Source of the DNA: Sphingobium chlorophenolicum
GTDB taxonomy: Bacteria; Pseudomonadota; Alphaproteobacteria; Sphingomonadales; Sphingomonadaceae
Assembly: GCF_000722875.1 (NCBI RefSeq)
Contig: NZ_JFHR01000007.1
Coordinates: 80,070-144,069 of the forward strand
DNA: 64,000 nt
Reading direction: 5' to 3'
Below the pieces are notes generated by a model. That model was not told the origin of the DNA, did not search any database, and saw nothing but the letters and a program-made list of their open reading frames with translations. Shown here piece after piece: positions 36,272-44,754 of the stretch. The position numbers and the translations under genes were made by a program. Position 1 is the stretch's first letter. The number at the start of each line of letters is the position of its first letter.

Positions 36272-36799
36272 ATGTCCGACCGCGTGTTCAACGTCCTGTT
36301 TCTTTGTACTGGTAATTCGGCTCGCTCCATCCTGGCGGAGAGTGCTCTCAACAAGCTCGGGAACGGCCGCTTTCGCGCCTTTTCAGCAGGGAGCTTTCCC
36401 AAGGGAGCCATCAACCCGGATGCGATCAGGCTCCTCGAGCGGATCGAGTATCCGACCGCCGGTTTGCGATCGAAGAGCTGGGATGAGTTTTCTGGCCCTG
36501 ATGCGCCCCTCATGGATTTCGTCTTCACCGTCTGCGACGACGCTGCCGGAGAAGTTTGCCCGGTCTGGCCCGGCCACCCGATGACAGCGCATTGGGGCAT
36601 CGAGGATCCGAGCCAGGTCCAAGGAAGCGACATCGAGCGCGAGCGCGCCTTCGTCACCGCCTTGCGCTATCTCGAGAACCGCATCCGCCTGTTCATCTCG
36701 CTACCGATCGACAAGCTGGAAGCCACCACCCTGACGGCCAAGTTGCGGGAGATCGGCCACGCCGAGGGTTCGACTGCCCGGCGCGGAGACGCCGCATGA
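36272..36799 (+). CDS. arsC: Arsenate reductase, low-molecular-weight phosphatase type
   Basis: A 175-residue protein with the P-loop LCTGNSAR (catalytic C12) and later Cys residues (TVCDDAAGEVCPVWPG), as in phosphatase-type arsenate reductases. It reduces As(V) to As(III) for export. It starts 11 bases after arsR; the open frame to 36197 lies inside arsR. It overlaps the next arsC by four bases. Confidence 0.92.
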   Translation: MSDRVFNVLFLCTGNSARSILAESALNKLGNGRFRAFSAGSFPKGAINPDAIRLLERIEYPTAGLRSKSWDEFSGPDAPLMDFVFTVCDDAAGEVCPVWPGHPMTAHWGIEDPSQVQGSDIERERAFVTALRYLENRIRLFISLPIDKLEATTLTAKLREIGHAEGSTARRGDAA

Positions 36800-37230
36800 C
36801 GCCCGTCGACATCATCATCTACCACAACCCCGAGTGCGGCACGTCGCGCAACACGCTGGCGATGATCCAGAACGCCGGCATCGAGCCGCACGTCATCGAG
36901 TATCTGAAGACGCCGCCGAACCGCTCCCGGCTCGTTTCGCTGATCGCGCGGATGGGCATCACGCCGCGCGAGCTTCTGCGCGAGAAGGGCACGCCCTATG
37001 CCGAGCTTGGTCTCGGCGACCCGATGCTGAGCGATGACCAGCTCATCGACGCGATGATCGAGCATCCGATCCTCATCAACCGCCCGATCGTCGTCTCTCC
37101 GCTCGGCGTGAAGCTGTGCCGCCCCTCCGAAGAGGTGCTCGAGCTTCTACCGACCGGGCAGCGTGGCGCCTTCACCAAGGAAGACGGCGAGAAGGTCATC
37201 GACGACGCTGGCAATAGGACCGGCGCATGA
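36796..37230 (+). CDS. arsC: Arsenate reductase, glutaredoxin-coupled type
   Basis: A 144-residue ArsC of the Spx/ArsC family with the active Cys in YHNPECGTSRNT (C14) and the RPIVVSPLGVKLCRP region. Having both arsenate reductase classes side by side means both thioredoxin- and glutaredoxin-linked reduction routes are available. ATGA overlaps at both ends indicate tight coupling. Confidence 0.95.
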   Translation: MTPVDIIIYHNPECGTSRNTLAMIQNAGIEPHVIEYLKTPPNRSRLVSLIARMGITPRELLREKGTPYAELGLGDPMLSDDQLIDAMIEHPILINRPIVVSPLGVKLCRPSEEVLELLPTGQRGAFTKEDGEKVIDDAGNRTGA

Positions 37231-38288
37231 CAACGACAGCGCCGGCCAAGCCGGCGATCAGCACGTTCGAGCGCTATCTCAGCGTCTGGGTGGCGCTGTG
37301 CATCGTGGTCGGGATCGCCCTCGGCTATGTTCTCCCGGGCCTGTTCGGGGCGATTGCCTCGGCCGAGGTCGCGCGGGTCAACCTCGTGGTCGCCGTGCTC
37401 ATCTGGCTGATGATCATTCCGATGCTGCTCAAGATCGACCTGCGGGCGCTTGGCTCGGTCCGTCAGCACTGGAAGGGCGTCGGCGTCACCCTGTTCATCA
37501 ACTGGGCGGTGAAGCCCTTCTCGATGGCGTTGCTCGGTACGCTGTTCCTGGGCTGGCTGTTCCGACCCTTGCTGCCGGCGGCCGATGTCAGTTCCTACAT
37601 AGCCGGCCTGATCCTGCTCGCGGCCGCGCCCTGCACGGCGATGGTGTTCGTCTGGTCCAACCTCTGCGAGGGTGAGCCGACCTACACCCTGAGCCAGGTC
37701 GCGCTCAACGACGTGATCATGGTGTTCGCCTTCGCCCCATTGGTTGGCCTGCTGCTCGGGGTCGCCTCGATCACGGTCCCGTGGGACACGCTGCTGATAT
37801 CGGTCATGCTCTACATCGTCGTGCCGGTGATCGTCGCGCAGATCGTCCGCGGCGCGGTGATCGGCTCGGGCGGACAGGCCGCACTCGATCGGTTATTGGC
37901 CCGTCTCGGACCGATCTCGCTGCTGGCGCTGCTCACCACGCTGGTTCTGCTATTTGGGTTTCAGGGTGAGGCGATCATCGCCCATCCGCTCGTCATTGCG
38001 TTGATCGCAGTGCCGATCCTGATCCAGGTCTATTTCAACGCTGGGCTCGCTTATTGGCTTAGCCGTCGGTTCGGGGTGGCCTGGTGCGTGGCGGCCCCGG
38101 CCGCGCTGATCGGCGCCTCCAACTTCTTCGAGTTGGCGGTTGCTGCAGCGATCAGCCTGTTCGGGCTCAACTCGGGTGCGGCGCTGGCCACCGTCGTCGG
38201 CGTGCTGGTCGAGGTGCCGGTCATGCTGTCGGTCGTTTCGATCGTGAAGCGGACGCGGCCCTGGTACGAAGCAGGCGCGGCGGCATGA
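37227..38288 (+). CDS. acr3: Acr3-family arsenite efflux permease
   Basis: A 353-residue inner-membrane carrier with about ten helices. Acr3 signatures include LAAAPCTAMVFVWSNLCEGE with the essential Cys, then NDVIMVFAFAPLVGLLLG, and AAPAALIGASNFFELAVAAA. It exports As(III), the product of the two reductases. The start overlaps the arsC stop. Confidence 0.96.
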   Translation: MTTTAPAKPAISTFERYLSVWVALCIVVGIALGYVLPGLFGAIASAEVARVNLVVAVLIWLMIIPMLLKIDLRALGSVRQHWKGVGVTLFINWAVKPFSMALLGTLFLGWLFRPLLPAADVSSYIAGLILLAAAPCTAMVFVWSNLCEGEPTYTLSQVALNDVIMVFAFAPLVGLLLGVASITVPWDTLLISVMLYIVVPVIVAQIVRGAVIGSGGQAALDRLLARLGPISLLALLTTLVLLFGFQGEAIIAHPLVIALIAVPILIQVYFNAGLAYWLSRRFGVAWCVAAPAALIGASNFFELAVAAAISLFGLNSGAALATVVGVLVEVPVMLSVVSIVKRTRPWYEAGAAA

Positions 38289-38719
38289 CGCAGGTCTATT
38301 TCTCGGAGGCGCGGCACGCCGACGATGTTCTGCGGCTCGCGCTCGAAGCCGCCCAGCTCCCGACCGACGATCTGGATGGTCCCGACCAGATGTTATTCAG
38401 CCTCTCCGACGATGACGGGCTGATCGGGTTCATCGGGCTGGAGGGCGACGGCGCCGACCGGCTGCTCCGCTCGCTGGTCGTGCTGCCGACCCGTCGCGGT
38501 CAGGGCTATGGGCGCATGCTGGTCGAACGCCTCGAGCGGGTAGCAGACGGCACGGTCGAGCGGCTGCACCTCCTCACAAATGGTAGCGCCGAGTTCTTCC
38601 GAGGGCTTGGTTATGTCGACGCCGATCGCGACGCGGCACCCGCCTTCATCGCCGCGACCGCGCAGTTCACGTCGCTGTGCGGTCCTCGTGCGACCTATCT
38701 CGTCAAGGATCTTGGATGA
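38285..38719 (+). CDS. GNAT acetyltransferase of the ars operon (ArsN-like)
   Basis: A 144-residue GNAT protein with the acetyl-CoA loop [17 protein letters not shown]. Its position between acr3 and arsH fits the ArsN2 type, acetyltransferases associated with arsenic operons and thought to act on organoarsenicals. Substrate not determined from sequence. Overlaps both neighbours by four bases. Confidence 0.85.
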   Translation: MTQVYFSEARHADDVLRLALEAAQLPTDDLDGPDQMLFSLSDDDGLIGFIGLEGDGADRLLRSLVVLPTRRGQGYGRMLVERLERVADGTVERLHLLTNGSAEFFRGLGYVDADRDAAPAFIAATAQFTSLCGPRATYLVKDLG

Positions 38720-39456
38720 CCCGTCTCCGCACGCTGACCGACCCCGATCATCTCCCCGCGCTTGATAAGAGTATTGCGATTACCCGGCCGGGTGCGGGCC
38801 TCGGCGACGATCAGCCTCCGCCGCGCATCCTGCTGCTCTACGGGTCGCTGCGCGAGCGGTCCTTCAGCCGGCTCGCCGCTGAAGAAGCGGCGCGGCTGCT
38901 GATCCTGTTCGGCGCCGAGGTACGGATATTCGACCCCAGCGATCTGCCTTTGCCTGATCAGGTGAAGGGCGACGATCATCCCTCCGTGCATGAGCTTCGT
39001 GAGCACGCGCTCTGGTCTGAAGGCATGGTCTGGTGCAGCCCCGAACGGCATGGCCAGCTCACCGGCATCATGAAGGCCCAGATCGACCACCTGCCGCTGG
39101 AGTTCGGCGGCATGCGTCCGACCCAGGGCCGTACGCTGGCCGTCATGCAGGTGTCGGGCGGCTCGCAGTCGTTCAACGCAGTGAACACGCTGCGCCTGCT
39201 CGGCCGCTGGATGCGGATGATCACCATCCCCAACCAATCGAGCGTCGCGATGGCTTTCAAGGAGTTCGATGAAGCCGGGCGCATGCGTCCGTCGAGCTAT
39301 TACGACCGAATTGTCGACGTGATGGAAGAGCTGGTCCGGTTCACGATCCTGACACGCCTGCACGCCGGTCAGCTCGTCGATCGATATTCCGAACGGAAGG
39401 CCGCACAGGCAAAGCGTGATGCCGCGGCCGATCTTGCATCACAGGCCGTCGCGTAG
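38716..39456 (+). CDS. arsH: ArsH, NADPH-dependent FMN reductase / organoarsenical oxidase
   Basis: A 246-residue flavoprotein with the FMN loop [13 protein letters not shown] and [40 protein letters not shown], typical ArsH motifs. It oxidises trivalent organoarsenicals and completes the operon. Downstream lies a large inverted repeat (39484-39560) that may end the transcript. Confidence 0.95.
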   Translation: MTRLRTLTDPDHLPALDKSIAITRPGAGLGDDQPPPRILLLYGSLRERSFSRLAAEEAARLLILFGAEVRIFDPSDLPLPDQVKGDDHPSVHELREHALWSEGMVWCSPERHGQLTGIMKAQIDHLPLEFGGMRPTQGRTLAVMQVSGGSQSFNAVNTLRLLGRWMRMITIPNQSSVAMAFKEFDEAGRMRPSSYYDRIVDVMEELVRFTILTRLHAGQLVDRYSERKAAQAKRDAAADLASQAVA

Positions 39457-39483
39457 CAGGTTTCGCTCGAGCGCTGCGGAAAG

Positions 39484-39560
39484 CCTGAGGGGCAACCGCC
39501 CCCAGGCACGCTTCGCCGTTTGGGTTTGCTACACGCGCCTGGGGGCGGCTGCCCCTCAGG
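39484..39560. repeat. Long inverted repeat downstream of arsH
   Basis: Left arm 39484-39507 (CCTGAGGGGCAACCGCCCCC, then AGGC) and right arm 39537-39560 are complementary over 24 bases with one mismatch, separated by 29 bases. It could be a strong terminator, without a U tract, or a structural end of the cassette, whose right edge is 24 bases away. Confidence 0.8.
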
Positions 39561-39598
39561 CGCGTAGCGTGGACCGCAGCTTGAATGTCCACATAACC

Positions 39599-39892
39599 GA
39601 GTTTACGACGCCCGAGGACCCCAAGAAGAAGCGCAAGGACAAGTGGCTGTTCACGATGAAGGGGCAGCGCTGGTTCTGCATTGCCGGCATCTGGCGCAAC
39701 AGTCCAGCAGTTGGCGAAGCCTTCACGATGCTGACGATGAAGCCCGGTCCCGATATTGCCCCTTTTCACGATCGCCAAATCGCGATCCTGGATCGCGCGG
39801 ATTGGACCGACTGGCTCGATCCGGCCGTCTCCGCCAAATTGATCCTCAAGCCGCTGCCCGCAGGCAGCCTGCACGTCGAACAGGTCGGCTAG
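39599..39892 (+). pseudogene. SRAP gene, 3' part, displaced by the arsenic cassette
   Basis: The frame EFTTPEDPKKKRKDKWLFTM, then WFCIAGIWR, FTMLTMKPGPDIAPFHDRQI to SLHVEQVG is the C-terminal half of an SRAP protein with no start of its own. It continues exactly where the 5' fragment at 34748-35049 stops. The open frame runs upstream into cassette DNA, so a hybrid could be made only if translation began there. Confidence 0.85.
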
Positions 39893-39935
39893 CCGCGGCG
39901 CCGAATTCCTCGCCGTCGCTGCGCGTCCTCGAGAC

Positions 39936-40394
39936 CTACAGCGTCAGGCCGACGCAGAGGAGCAGGATCGCCGCAATACCGGCGAGCAGTTTGGCGACGG
40001 CGAGGCCCAGAGCACTGGTTCCAACACGTAGCCGTCCATAGGTCCTGTCCAATCGGGTACGCAGGCCCAGAACGCCATCGGTAGCGAGAGCGCTCCCGAC
40101 GATGAAAAGCAGGACAGAAAATCCTTTCACGAACCCATGGGGCGTGAGCCCTGTGATAACGAACGCCGCCACCAGAGAAACCGTCAAAAGCCCGTAAAGC
40201 GCGATGCCGAGATCGAGCAGACAGCACAGCCGTCTAGGCCCGTTCCAGTCGGTCAGCGCGCGCTGCAAGATCATCGGCCGCAAGCATCGAGGGCAACTCT
40301 GCAGCGCCGTCCTTGGAGGCCAGTAGGCGACCGGATGCCCACAATACGGACATTCCGGCTGGCTATATGGGACGGGGCTCGCCGGGCTCAGCAC
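39936..40394 (-). CDS. Zinc-ribbon membrane protein
   Basis: A 152-residue protein. Two CxxC pairs (CPYCGHP and CPRCLRP) near the N-terminus form a likely zinc ribbon, followed by three membrane helices (about residues 58-78, 84-105, 128-150). GTG start at 40394 overlaps the end of the preceding gene. Function unknown; third gene of a - strand trio. Confidence 0.72.
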   Translation of the reverse strand: MLSPASPVPYSQPECPYCGHPVAYWPPRTALQSCPRCLRPMILQRALTDWNGPRRLCCLLDLGIALYGLLTVSLVAAFVITGLTPHGFVKGFSVLLFIVGSALATDGVLGLRTRLDRTYGRLRVGTSALGLAVAKLLAGIAAILLLCVGLTL

Positions 40395-40603
40395 GTCGAC
40401 GGCCCCGTCCTGGGTGCGAGATAATAGACGTCGATCACCGCGCCGGTAACACTGCCCTCAATCGTCACCGCCTTCCCGACGACATCGTCGGCCTTCACCT
40501 CTCCTGCCAGGCGCCACCGCGTCCCATCAGGCTCGATGAGCACCGGCCCGCGCCCCGCGAGCTCAATCACGCCGGCCAGCCGAGTTGTACGCACCAGAGT
40601 CAT
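40388..40603 (-). CDS. Small beta-rich protein, DUF5818-like
   Basis: A 71-residue protein from ATG 40603 (MTLVRTTRLAGVIELAGRGP). The pattern of short strands with LIEPDGTRWRLAGEV and GKAVTIEGSVTGAVIDVYYL resembles DUF5818, an OB-like small domain; this match is from memory. It overlaps the zinc-ribbon gene by 7 bases, so both are probably co-translated. Confidence 0.65.
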   Translation of the reverse strand: MTLVRTTRLAGVIELAGRGPVLIEPDGTRWRLAGEVKADDVVGKAVTIEGSVTGAVIDVYYLAPRTGPSTC

Positions 40604-40640
40604 TTCGCTGCCTCCGCAAGACTGTCGAGCACGGCCCGCC

Positions 40641-41393
40641 TCATCGCAGCGGGGGTGGGTCGCCGATCTTGATCCGCGTCTGCAATTCGCCGTCGACGCG
40701 CCGATGCAGGTCAATTCCGCTGTAGTGAGTGGGCGTGAACGTCATAAGCCGGACGACGCTTTCATAGGTGGTCGAGGACCCGAAGAACTTGACCGGTCCA
40801 TGCCACTTGTCGCCCTCGATCACGCGCATGCGATAGGTGCCAGGCGGGACAGGGATCGACACGTCAGCCTCCTTGCGCACGTAGACCGAGATGACGTGCT
40901 GGTCGGTCCCCGGGTCGAAAAGCTGAACGACGGCATTTGCAGGCCCAGCTGTGACCCGCATCTTTGAGGTAGCGCTGCGGGGCTCGACCTCCTTGTTCAC
41001 GGAGACGCTGCCCGAACGCGGGAACGGAACTGTGTCCATCATGTCGGGAAACCAGCCGCCTCGCTTCATCTCCCGATACATGGGGAAGAGGATCGAGATA
41101 GCGGAAAGCAGAAGCACCCATTTTTGCAGCATGTGGCGCTTGAGCCCTACGGCGCGGCTACGTTGATAGTCGAAACCGTGGTTCTTCGTCTCGAACCAGG
41201 GACGCGTAAACTCCGCTCGCGACTTCGCATCGACCCATGACGCACTCCCGAGCGGGACCGCCTTTGCTTGCCGCGCTTTTTCGGCTCGCGCCTGCCGCGC
41301 TGCTTTACCAAAGCCCCAAAAGCCTCTTCCAGGTTCCAAGCCTTGGCGCTGCCGATAGCGTTCCTTCATGTAATCGCGATCATCGATACCCAT
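40641..41393 (-). CDS. Hypothetical single-pass membrane protein near the relaxase
   Basis: About 250 residues from ATG 41393 (MGIDDRDYMKERYRQRQGL). A basic cytoplasmic N-terminus is followed by one membrane helix (about residues 88-105) and a periplasmic beta-rich domain. The N-terminal DRDYMKERY motif recurs, from memory, in proteins near conjugative relaxases. Function unknown. Confidence 0.7.
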   Translation of the reverse strand: MGIDDRDYMKERYRQRQGLEPGRGFWGFGKAARQARAEKARQAKAVPLGSASWVDAKSRAEFTRPWFETKNHGFDYQRSRAVGLKRHMLQKWVLLLSAISILFPMYREMKRGGWFPDMMDTVPFPRSGSVSVNKEVEPRSATSKMRVTAGPANAVVQLFDPGTDQHVISVYVRKEADVSIPVPPGTYRMRVIEGDKWHGPVKFFGSSTTYESVVRLMTFTPTHYSGIDLHRRVDGELQTRIKIGDPPPLR

Positions 41394-41453
41394 GATTCGG
41401 TCCCCCAATTCCCGACGCGGTCGCGTAGTGGCCGGCCGCGCCAGGTCCCTCCC

Positions 41454-41657
41454 TCAGCTCCAGCCGTCGCGTCGCCCCTCGCCGCTGTCCTTTAGTCCGC
41501 GGCCGTCCAGGCTCGATCGGCGGATTTCCAGCTCCACGCCGTCGCCCTTGTCGCGGGTACGGATGTCCCGCGGGTCCACGTTGTTGCGTTTTGCGAAGTC
41601 CTCGGCCGCCTTGGCGCTTCCGAACTTCCCGACATCGTCGAAATCCCATCCACTCAT
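41454..41657 (-). CDS. Small acidic/basic hypothetical protein after the relaxase
   Basis: A 67-residue protein starting MSGWDFDDVGKFGSAKAAED. It is the next gene downstream of the relaxase (43 bases) on the same strand. Highly charged, probably soluble. No family recognised. Confidence 0.6.
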   Translation of the reverse strand: MSGWDFDDVGKFGSAKAAEDFAKRNNVDPRDIRTRDKGDGVELEIRRSSLDGRGLKDSGEGRRDGWS

Positions 41658-41700
41658 CGTCGTTTCCCTCATCAATTCCGGCGGGCCGGCCGGTCGGTCT

Positions 41701-44700
41701 TCACAGGTCGAGCCCCAGGCTGCGTTCCGGCAGCGGCGGCAGCACGTCGTCGCGGTCGGGCTTGAGGTCGGGCGGTGATTTGAGATCGTCAGCCTTGGCC
41801 GGCGTCGGCCTGCCGCTGGCTGCAGCCGGGGACGGAGGCTCGCCCGGCAATGGCGGCAAGTCCGACAAGTCGATCGGACCTGGGTCGAACTTCTCGCGCG
41901 GGCCGGCGCTCGAGCCGCGGTCGCGGTCGATATCGAGCCGGCCCACCGTTTCGAGGGCAGAGGTCTTGTTTCCGGGATTGTTGTCGAGCTGACGCTCGAG
42001 CTTCTGCTTGTCGTCGACCACCATCGTCATTGCGTCGCGGACGCGGGTGACGCCGACATTGAACAGGCGCTGGTTGGAGAGATTGCGCTCCTGGCTCGAC
42101 ATGACGGTGATCGCCTTGTCGGTGGTGATGCCCTGCGCCATGTGCATGTTGAGCGAGTAAGCGAGGTCCAGCCGCGAGAGCATCGGATCGCCCAGGTCAA
42201 GCGTCAGCCGGTCCTTACCCGCGGTCTCGACCGTGACCCCGCTCGCATCGGTGGTGAGGATCCGCGCGAGAGCGGCGTTGTGCAGCCCCCGCTCCTTGTC
42301 GTTGGCCGTCCAGCGGACCCGATCCCCTTCGCGCAGATGAAGATCTTTCTTCTCGCTGAGCTGCAGACGATCGCGCTTTTCCGTTGGGGACAGGCTCTGC
42401 GGGTCGAACCGGATGCGCCGGCGACCGTCGAGAAGGTCGACCTTGCCGTTGGGGTGGACTTTCTCGACATCGTAGCGGCCGGCTGCCAGGCCGACGTCCC
42501 GGCCGCCTCCCCTGCCCACCTCGAGGGTCTGCCCCGGCCGGTAGGTCGAAGCGTAGCGAAGCTCCTCGCGCGTGGTGTTGACGCGCTCATAAACGGTGAG
42601 GTGGATCCCCCCTCCCCGCACGCTGCCCTCGGCCGCGAGCCCGTCCTGGATGCGCTGATTGATGATCGCGCGCGAAGCGCGGCCGGACGCGAACACCGCC
42701 GTGGCGTCCCGATCAGCGGCCGAGAGGCCGAGCCACATTTCGGCGGCGTGAAGGGCCGGATTCTTGTGTTCGATGACGCTGTCGCCAAGCACCTTCATCG
42801 CCTGGCCCGCCTCGCCGACATTGGCGAGCGCGGCGACGGTGCGCAGCTGATCCGTGCGCTGGCGGATATTCTCGTCCATGCGCGCCATGGTGCCGCCGCC
42901 CGCCTGGATGAGCGCGAACGACTTGCCGGCATCGATCGAGGCAAGCTGTTGGCGGTCGCCGACGAGAACGAGCTTGTCGACACCGAGCGCGGCCGAGATC
43001 TGGTGCAGCTTCAGCATGTCGTCGCTCGACACCATGGACGTCTCGTCGACCACGAGCATCTGGCCGGCGAAGGCGGCGCGAGCCTGGTTGTAGGCGTCCC
43101 CTTGCCGGTTTTCGATGTGCCGTTCGTTGGCGAGAATGAAGGACGCGATCGTCTGCGACTGGATTCCAGCGCCTTCTGCGAGGTCGGCCACCATCTTGTT
43201 CTGGAAGGCGAGGCCGGTGACGGTGCGCCCTTCCGCTTCCGCGACACGGGCGACCGACTGCAGCATGGTCGACTTGCCGGCACCGGCGATACCCTGCACC
43301 ACCACCGTCCGGTCTTCGGAGGAGACGATCAGCGTCGCGGCGGCAAGCTGGCCGGCATTGAGCTCGCGTGTCGCGAGCGCCTGGAGGCGCTCGGGGGCCT
43401 CGCTGGCGGCGACCATCGGGGTGGACTGGCCCTTCCCGTCATCGACCGCTTTGAGGATGCGCTCCTCGGTCCTGAGCGCCTCCTGCGTCGTCACCATTCG
43501 CGGCCGCGTATCACCCACGCGCGCCTCGCCCGCGATCAGCTGTCCGCGCGCCACAAGCTGGGCGATCCGGAGTTCGACATGGTCGACCGTGACGCCCTTC
43601 AAACCGAGGTCGAGGGCGGTCTTGCCGAGCTGGTTGACGTTGAAGGCAGCCTCGCGCTCGGAGAGGATGCGCACCGCGGACGCCACCGCGAGTTGCGCAC
43701 GCGCCTCGGCCGGTGACTGCGTCACCCGGGCGAGCGAACGTTCGACGAGCGGATCGTGGGGCTTGAGGATGCCGCCAAGCTTGTCCCAGGCGCTTGTCAG
43801 CGCCTCCGAGACGGCGCGATAGCCGCGCTCGAGAGCGCTGCCCGCCCCGCGCTGTTCCGATCGTGCGAGTGCCGCCTCCAGGAGCGCCTTTCCGTCGAAG
43901 CCGAGAGCTGCCGCCTTCTCGATCCAGTCGCGCTGAAGGCCTTCGCGATCCTCGACGTTCAGCTTGGGATTGCGCGTGTTGGTGGTGACGCTATCGCGCC
44001 CCTTGGGTGAGGTGATGCCGAGTTCGGCCGCCTTCTCCAGGATCGCTTCCCGCCGCTGGCTGAAGGCGTCGAGCACGGCCTTCGGGACGCCGGCGATCTC
44101 GAACGTACCGTGCTTGCCCTTGAGCTCTAGCTTGTAGCCGAGCTTCTCCATCTCCTCGCGTAGGAAGGCGTGGTAGATCGAGCCGATCACCGTGTTGTTG
44201 CTCCAGATCTTGTCCGCATGAAGCGCCTGCCATCTGCCGTCGGGCATCTTGGTCAGGTTGGCGATCACCGCGTGGACGTGCGCCTGCGGGTCCAGCGCCC
44301 GGCTGGTGTCGTGGTGGAACAGAGCATAGACGAGGTTGCCGGTGTGCACCGGAACCTTGCGGCCCTCCACATCCTTGCGGCCTTCGGCGAGGTTCTTCTC
44401 GACCCATGCCATGGCCCGGGCCACCGCCTTCATGTTGGCGCCGTTCTCGCCGAGGATGCGCTTGTCGCCGGTGATGTAGGCGAGCAGCGAAACCGACTTC
44501 GGAGCCGAGAATGTGAGATCAACGCCCGATCGCCGGTTCTCGACCTGCGCGACCCCTTCGCCGCCCGGCAGGATACCATTCAGAATGCCCTCGAAGGCAT
44601 CCTTCGCCACCTCGCCGGACAGTCCCAGGTCGGAGGCACCCTCGCCGCCCCAGGCGCTGACCTCGGAACTGTCGTCGACAGTGTAATAGTCGTCCTTCGC

Positions 44701-44751
44701 GAAATAGCCGGCGGCGCCGGAGGCGGATCGGACGGAGGCGACGGAGAGCAC
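41701..44751 (-). CDS. traI: MobF relaxase-helicase (TraI/TrwC/TraA type)
   Basis: A 1016-residue protein. The N-terminal TrwC relaxase domain has Tyr residues Y16, Y22 and Y23 (GYFAKDDYYTVDD) and the metal-binding three-His motif in DPQAHVHAVIAN. It is followed by a RecD2-like helicase with Walker A GIAGAGKST, Walker B-like MLVVDETSM and QRLFNVGVTRVRD. The C-terminus is Pro/Asp-rich. It nicks oriT, pilots the strand and unwinds the donor DNA. It follows traD by three bases. Confidence 0.96.
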   Translation of the reverse strand: MLSVASVRSASGAAGYFAKDDYYTVDDSSEVSAWGGEGASDLGLSGEVAKDAFEGILNGILPGGEGVAQVENRRSGVDLTFSAPKSVSLLAYITGDKRILGENGANMKAVARAMAWVEKNLAEGRKDVEGRKVPVHTGNLVYALFHHDTSRALDPQAHVHAVIANLTKMPDGRWQALHADKIWSNNTVIGSIYHAFLREEMEKLGYKLELKGKHGTFEIAGVPKAVLDAFSQRREAILEKAAELGITSPKGRDSVTTNTRNPKLNVEDREGLQRDWIEKAAALGFDGKALLEAALARSEQRGAGSALERGYRAVSEALTSAWDKLGGILKPHDPLVERSLARVTQSPAEARAQLAVASAVRILSEREAAFNVNQLGKTALDLGLKGVTVDHVELRIAQLVARGQLIAGEARVGDTRPRMVTTQEALRTEERILKAVDDGKGQSTPMVAASEAPERLQALATRELNAGQLAAATLIVSSEDRTVVVQGIAGAGKSTMLQSVARVAEAEGRTVTGLAFQNKMVADLAEGAGIQSQTIASFILANERHIENRQGDAYNQARAAFAGQMLVVDETSMVSSDDMLKLHQISAALGVDKLVLVGDRQQLASIDAGKSFALIQAGGGTMARMDENIRQRTDQLRTVAALANVGEAGQAMKVLGDSVIEHKNPALHAAEMWLGLSAADRDATAVFASGRASRAIINQRIQDGLAAEGSVRGGGIHLTVYERVNTTREELRYASTYRPGQTLEVGRGGGRDVGLAAGRYDVEKVHPNGKVDLLDGRRRIRFDPQSLSPTEKRDRLQLSEKKDLHLREGDRVRWTANDKERGLHNAALARILTTDASGVTVETAGKDRLTLDLGDPMLSRLDLAYSLNMHMAQGITTDKAITVMSSQERNLSNQRLFNVGVTRVRDAMTMVVDDKQKLERQLDNNPGNKTSALETVGRLDIDRDRGSSAGPREKFDPGPIDLSDLPPLPGEPPSPAAASGRPTPAKADDLKSPPDLKPDRDDVLPPLPERSLGLDL

Positions 44752-44754
44752 CGG

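Larger units (their letters stand above)
35050..39598. mobile_element. Arsenic-resistance cassette inserted in an SRAP gene
   Basis: The SRAP coding sequence is split at GFYEF. TTATGTGGACATT at 35047-35059 and its exact reverse complement at 39584-39596 mark the two edges, and GAGTTTA occurs at both flanks (35043-35049 and 39599-39605), as expected for a target duplication. Inside are an intact SRAP gene and the ars operon. No transposase or integrase is encoded inside, so it moved by enzymes supplied elsewhere or has lost them. The exact ends are uncertain by about five bases because the right side carries an extra TAACC. Confidence 0.75.

Noticed and set aside
34748..39892. Programmed frameshift to make a full SRAP protein
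   Set aside because: The gene halves are 4.5 kb apart, separated by an ars operon, so insertion is the simpler reading.
42142..43716. 524-codon + strand frame
   Set aside because: Antisense to the relaxase, which has clear catalytic motifs.
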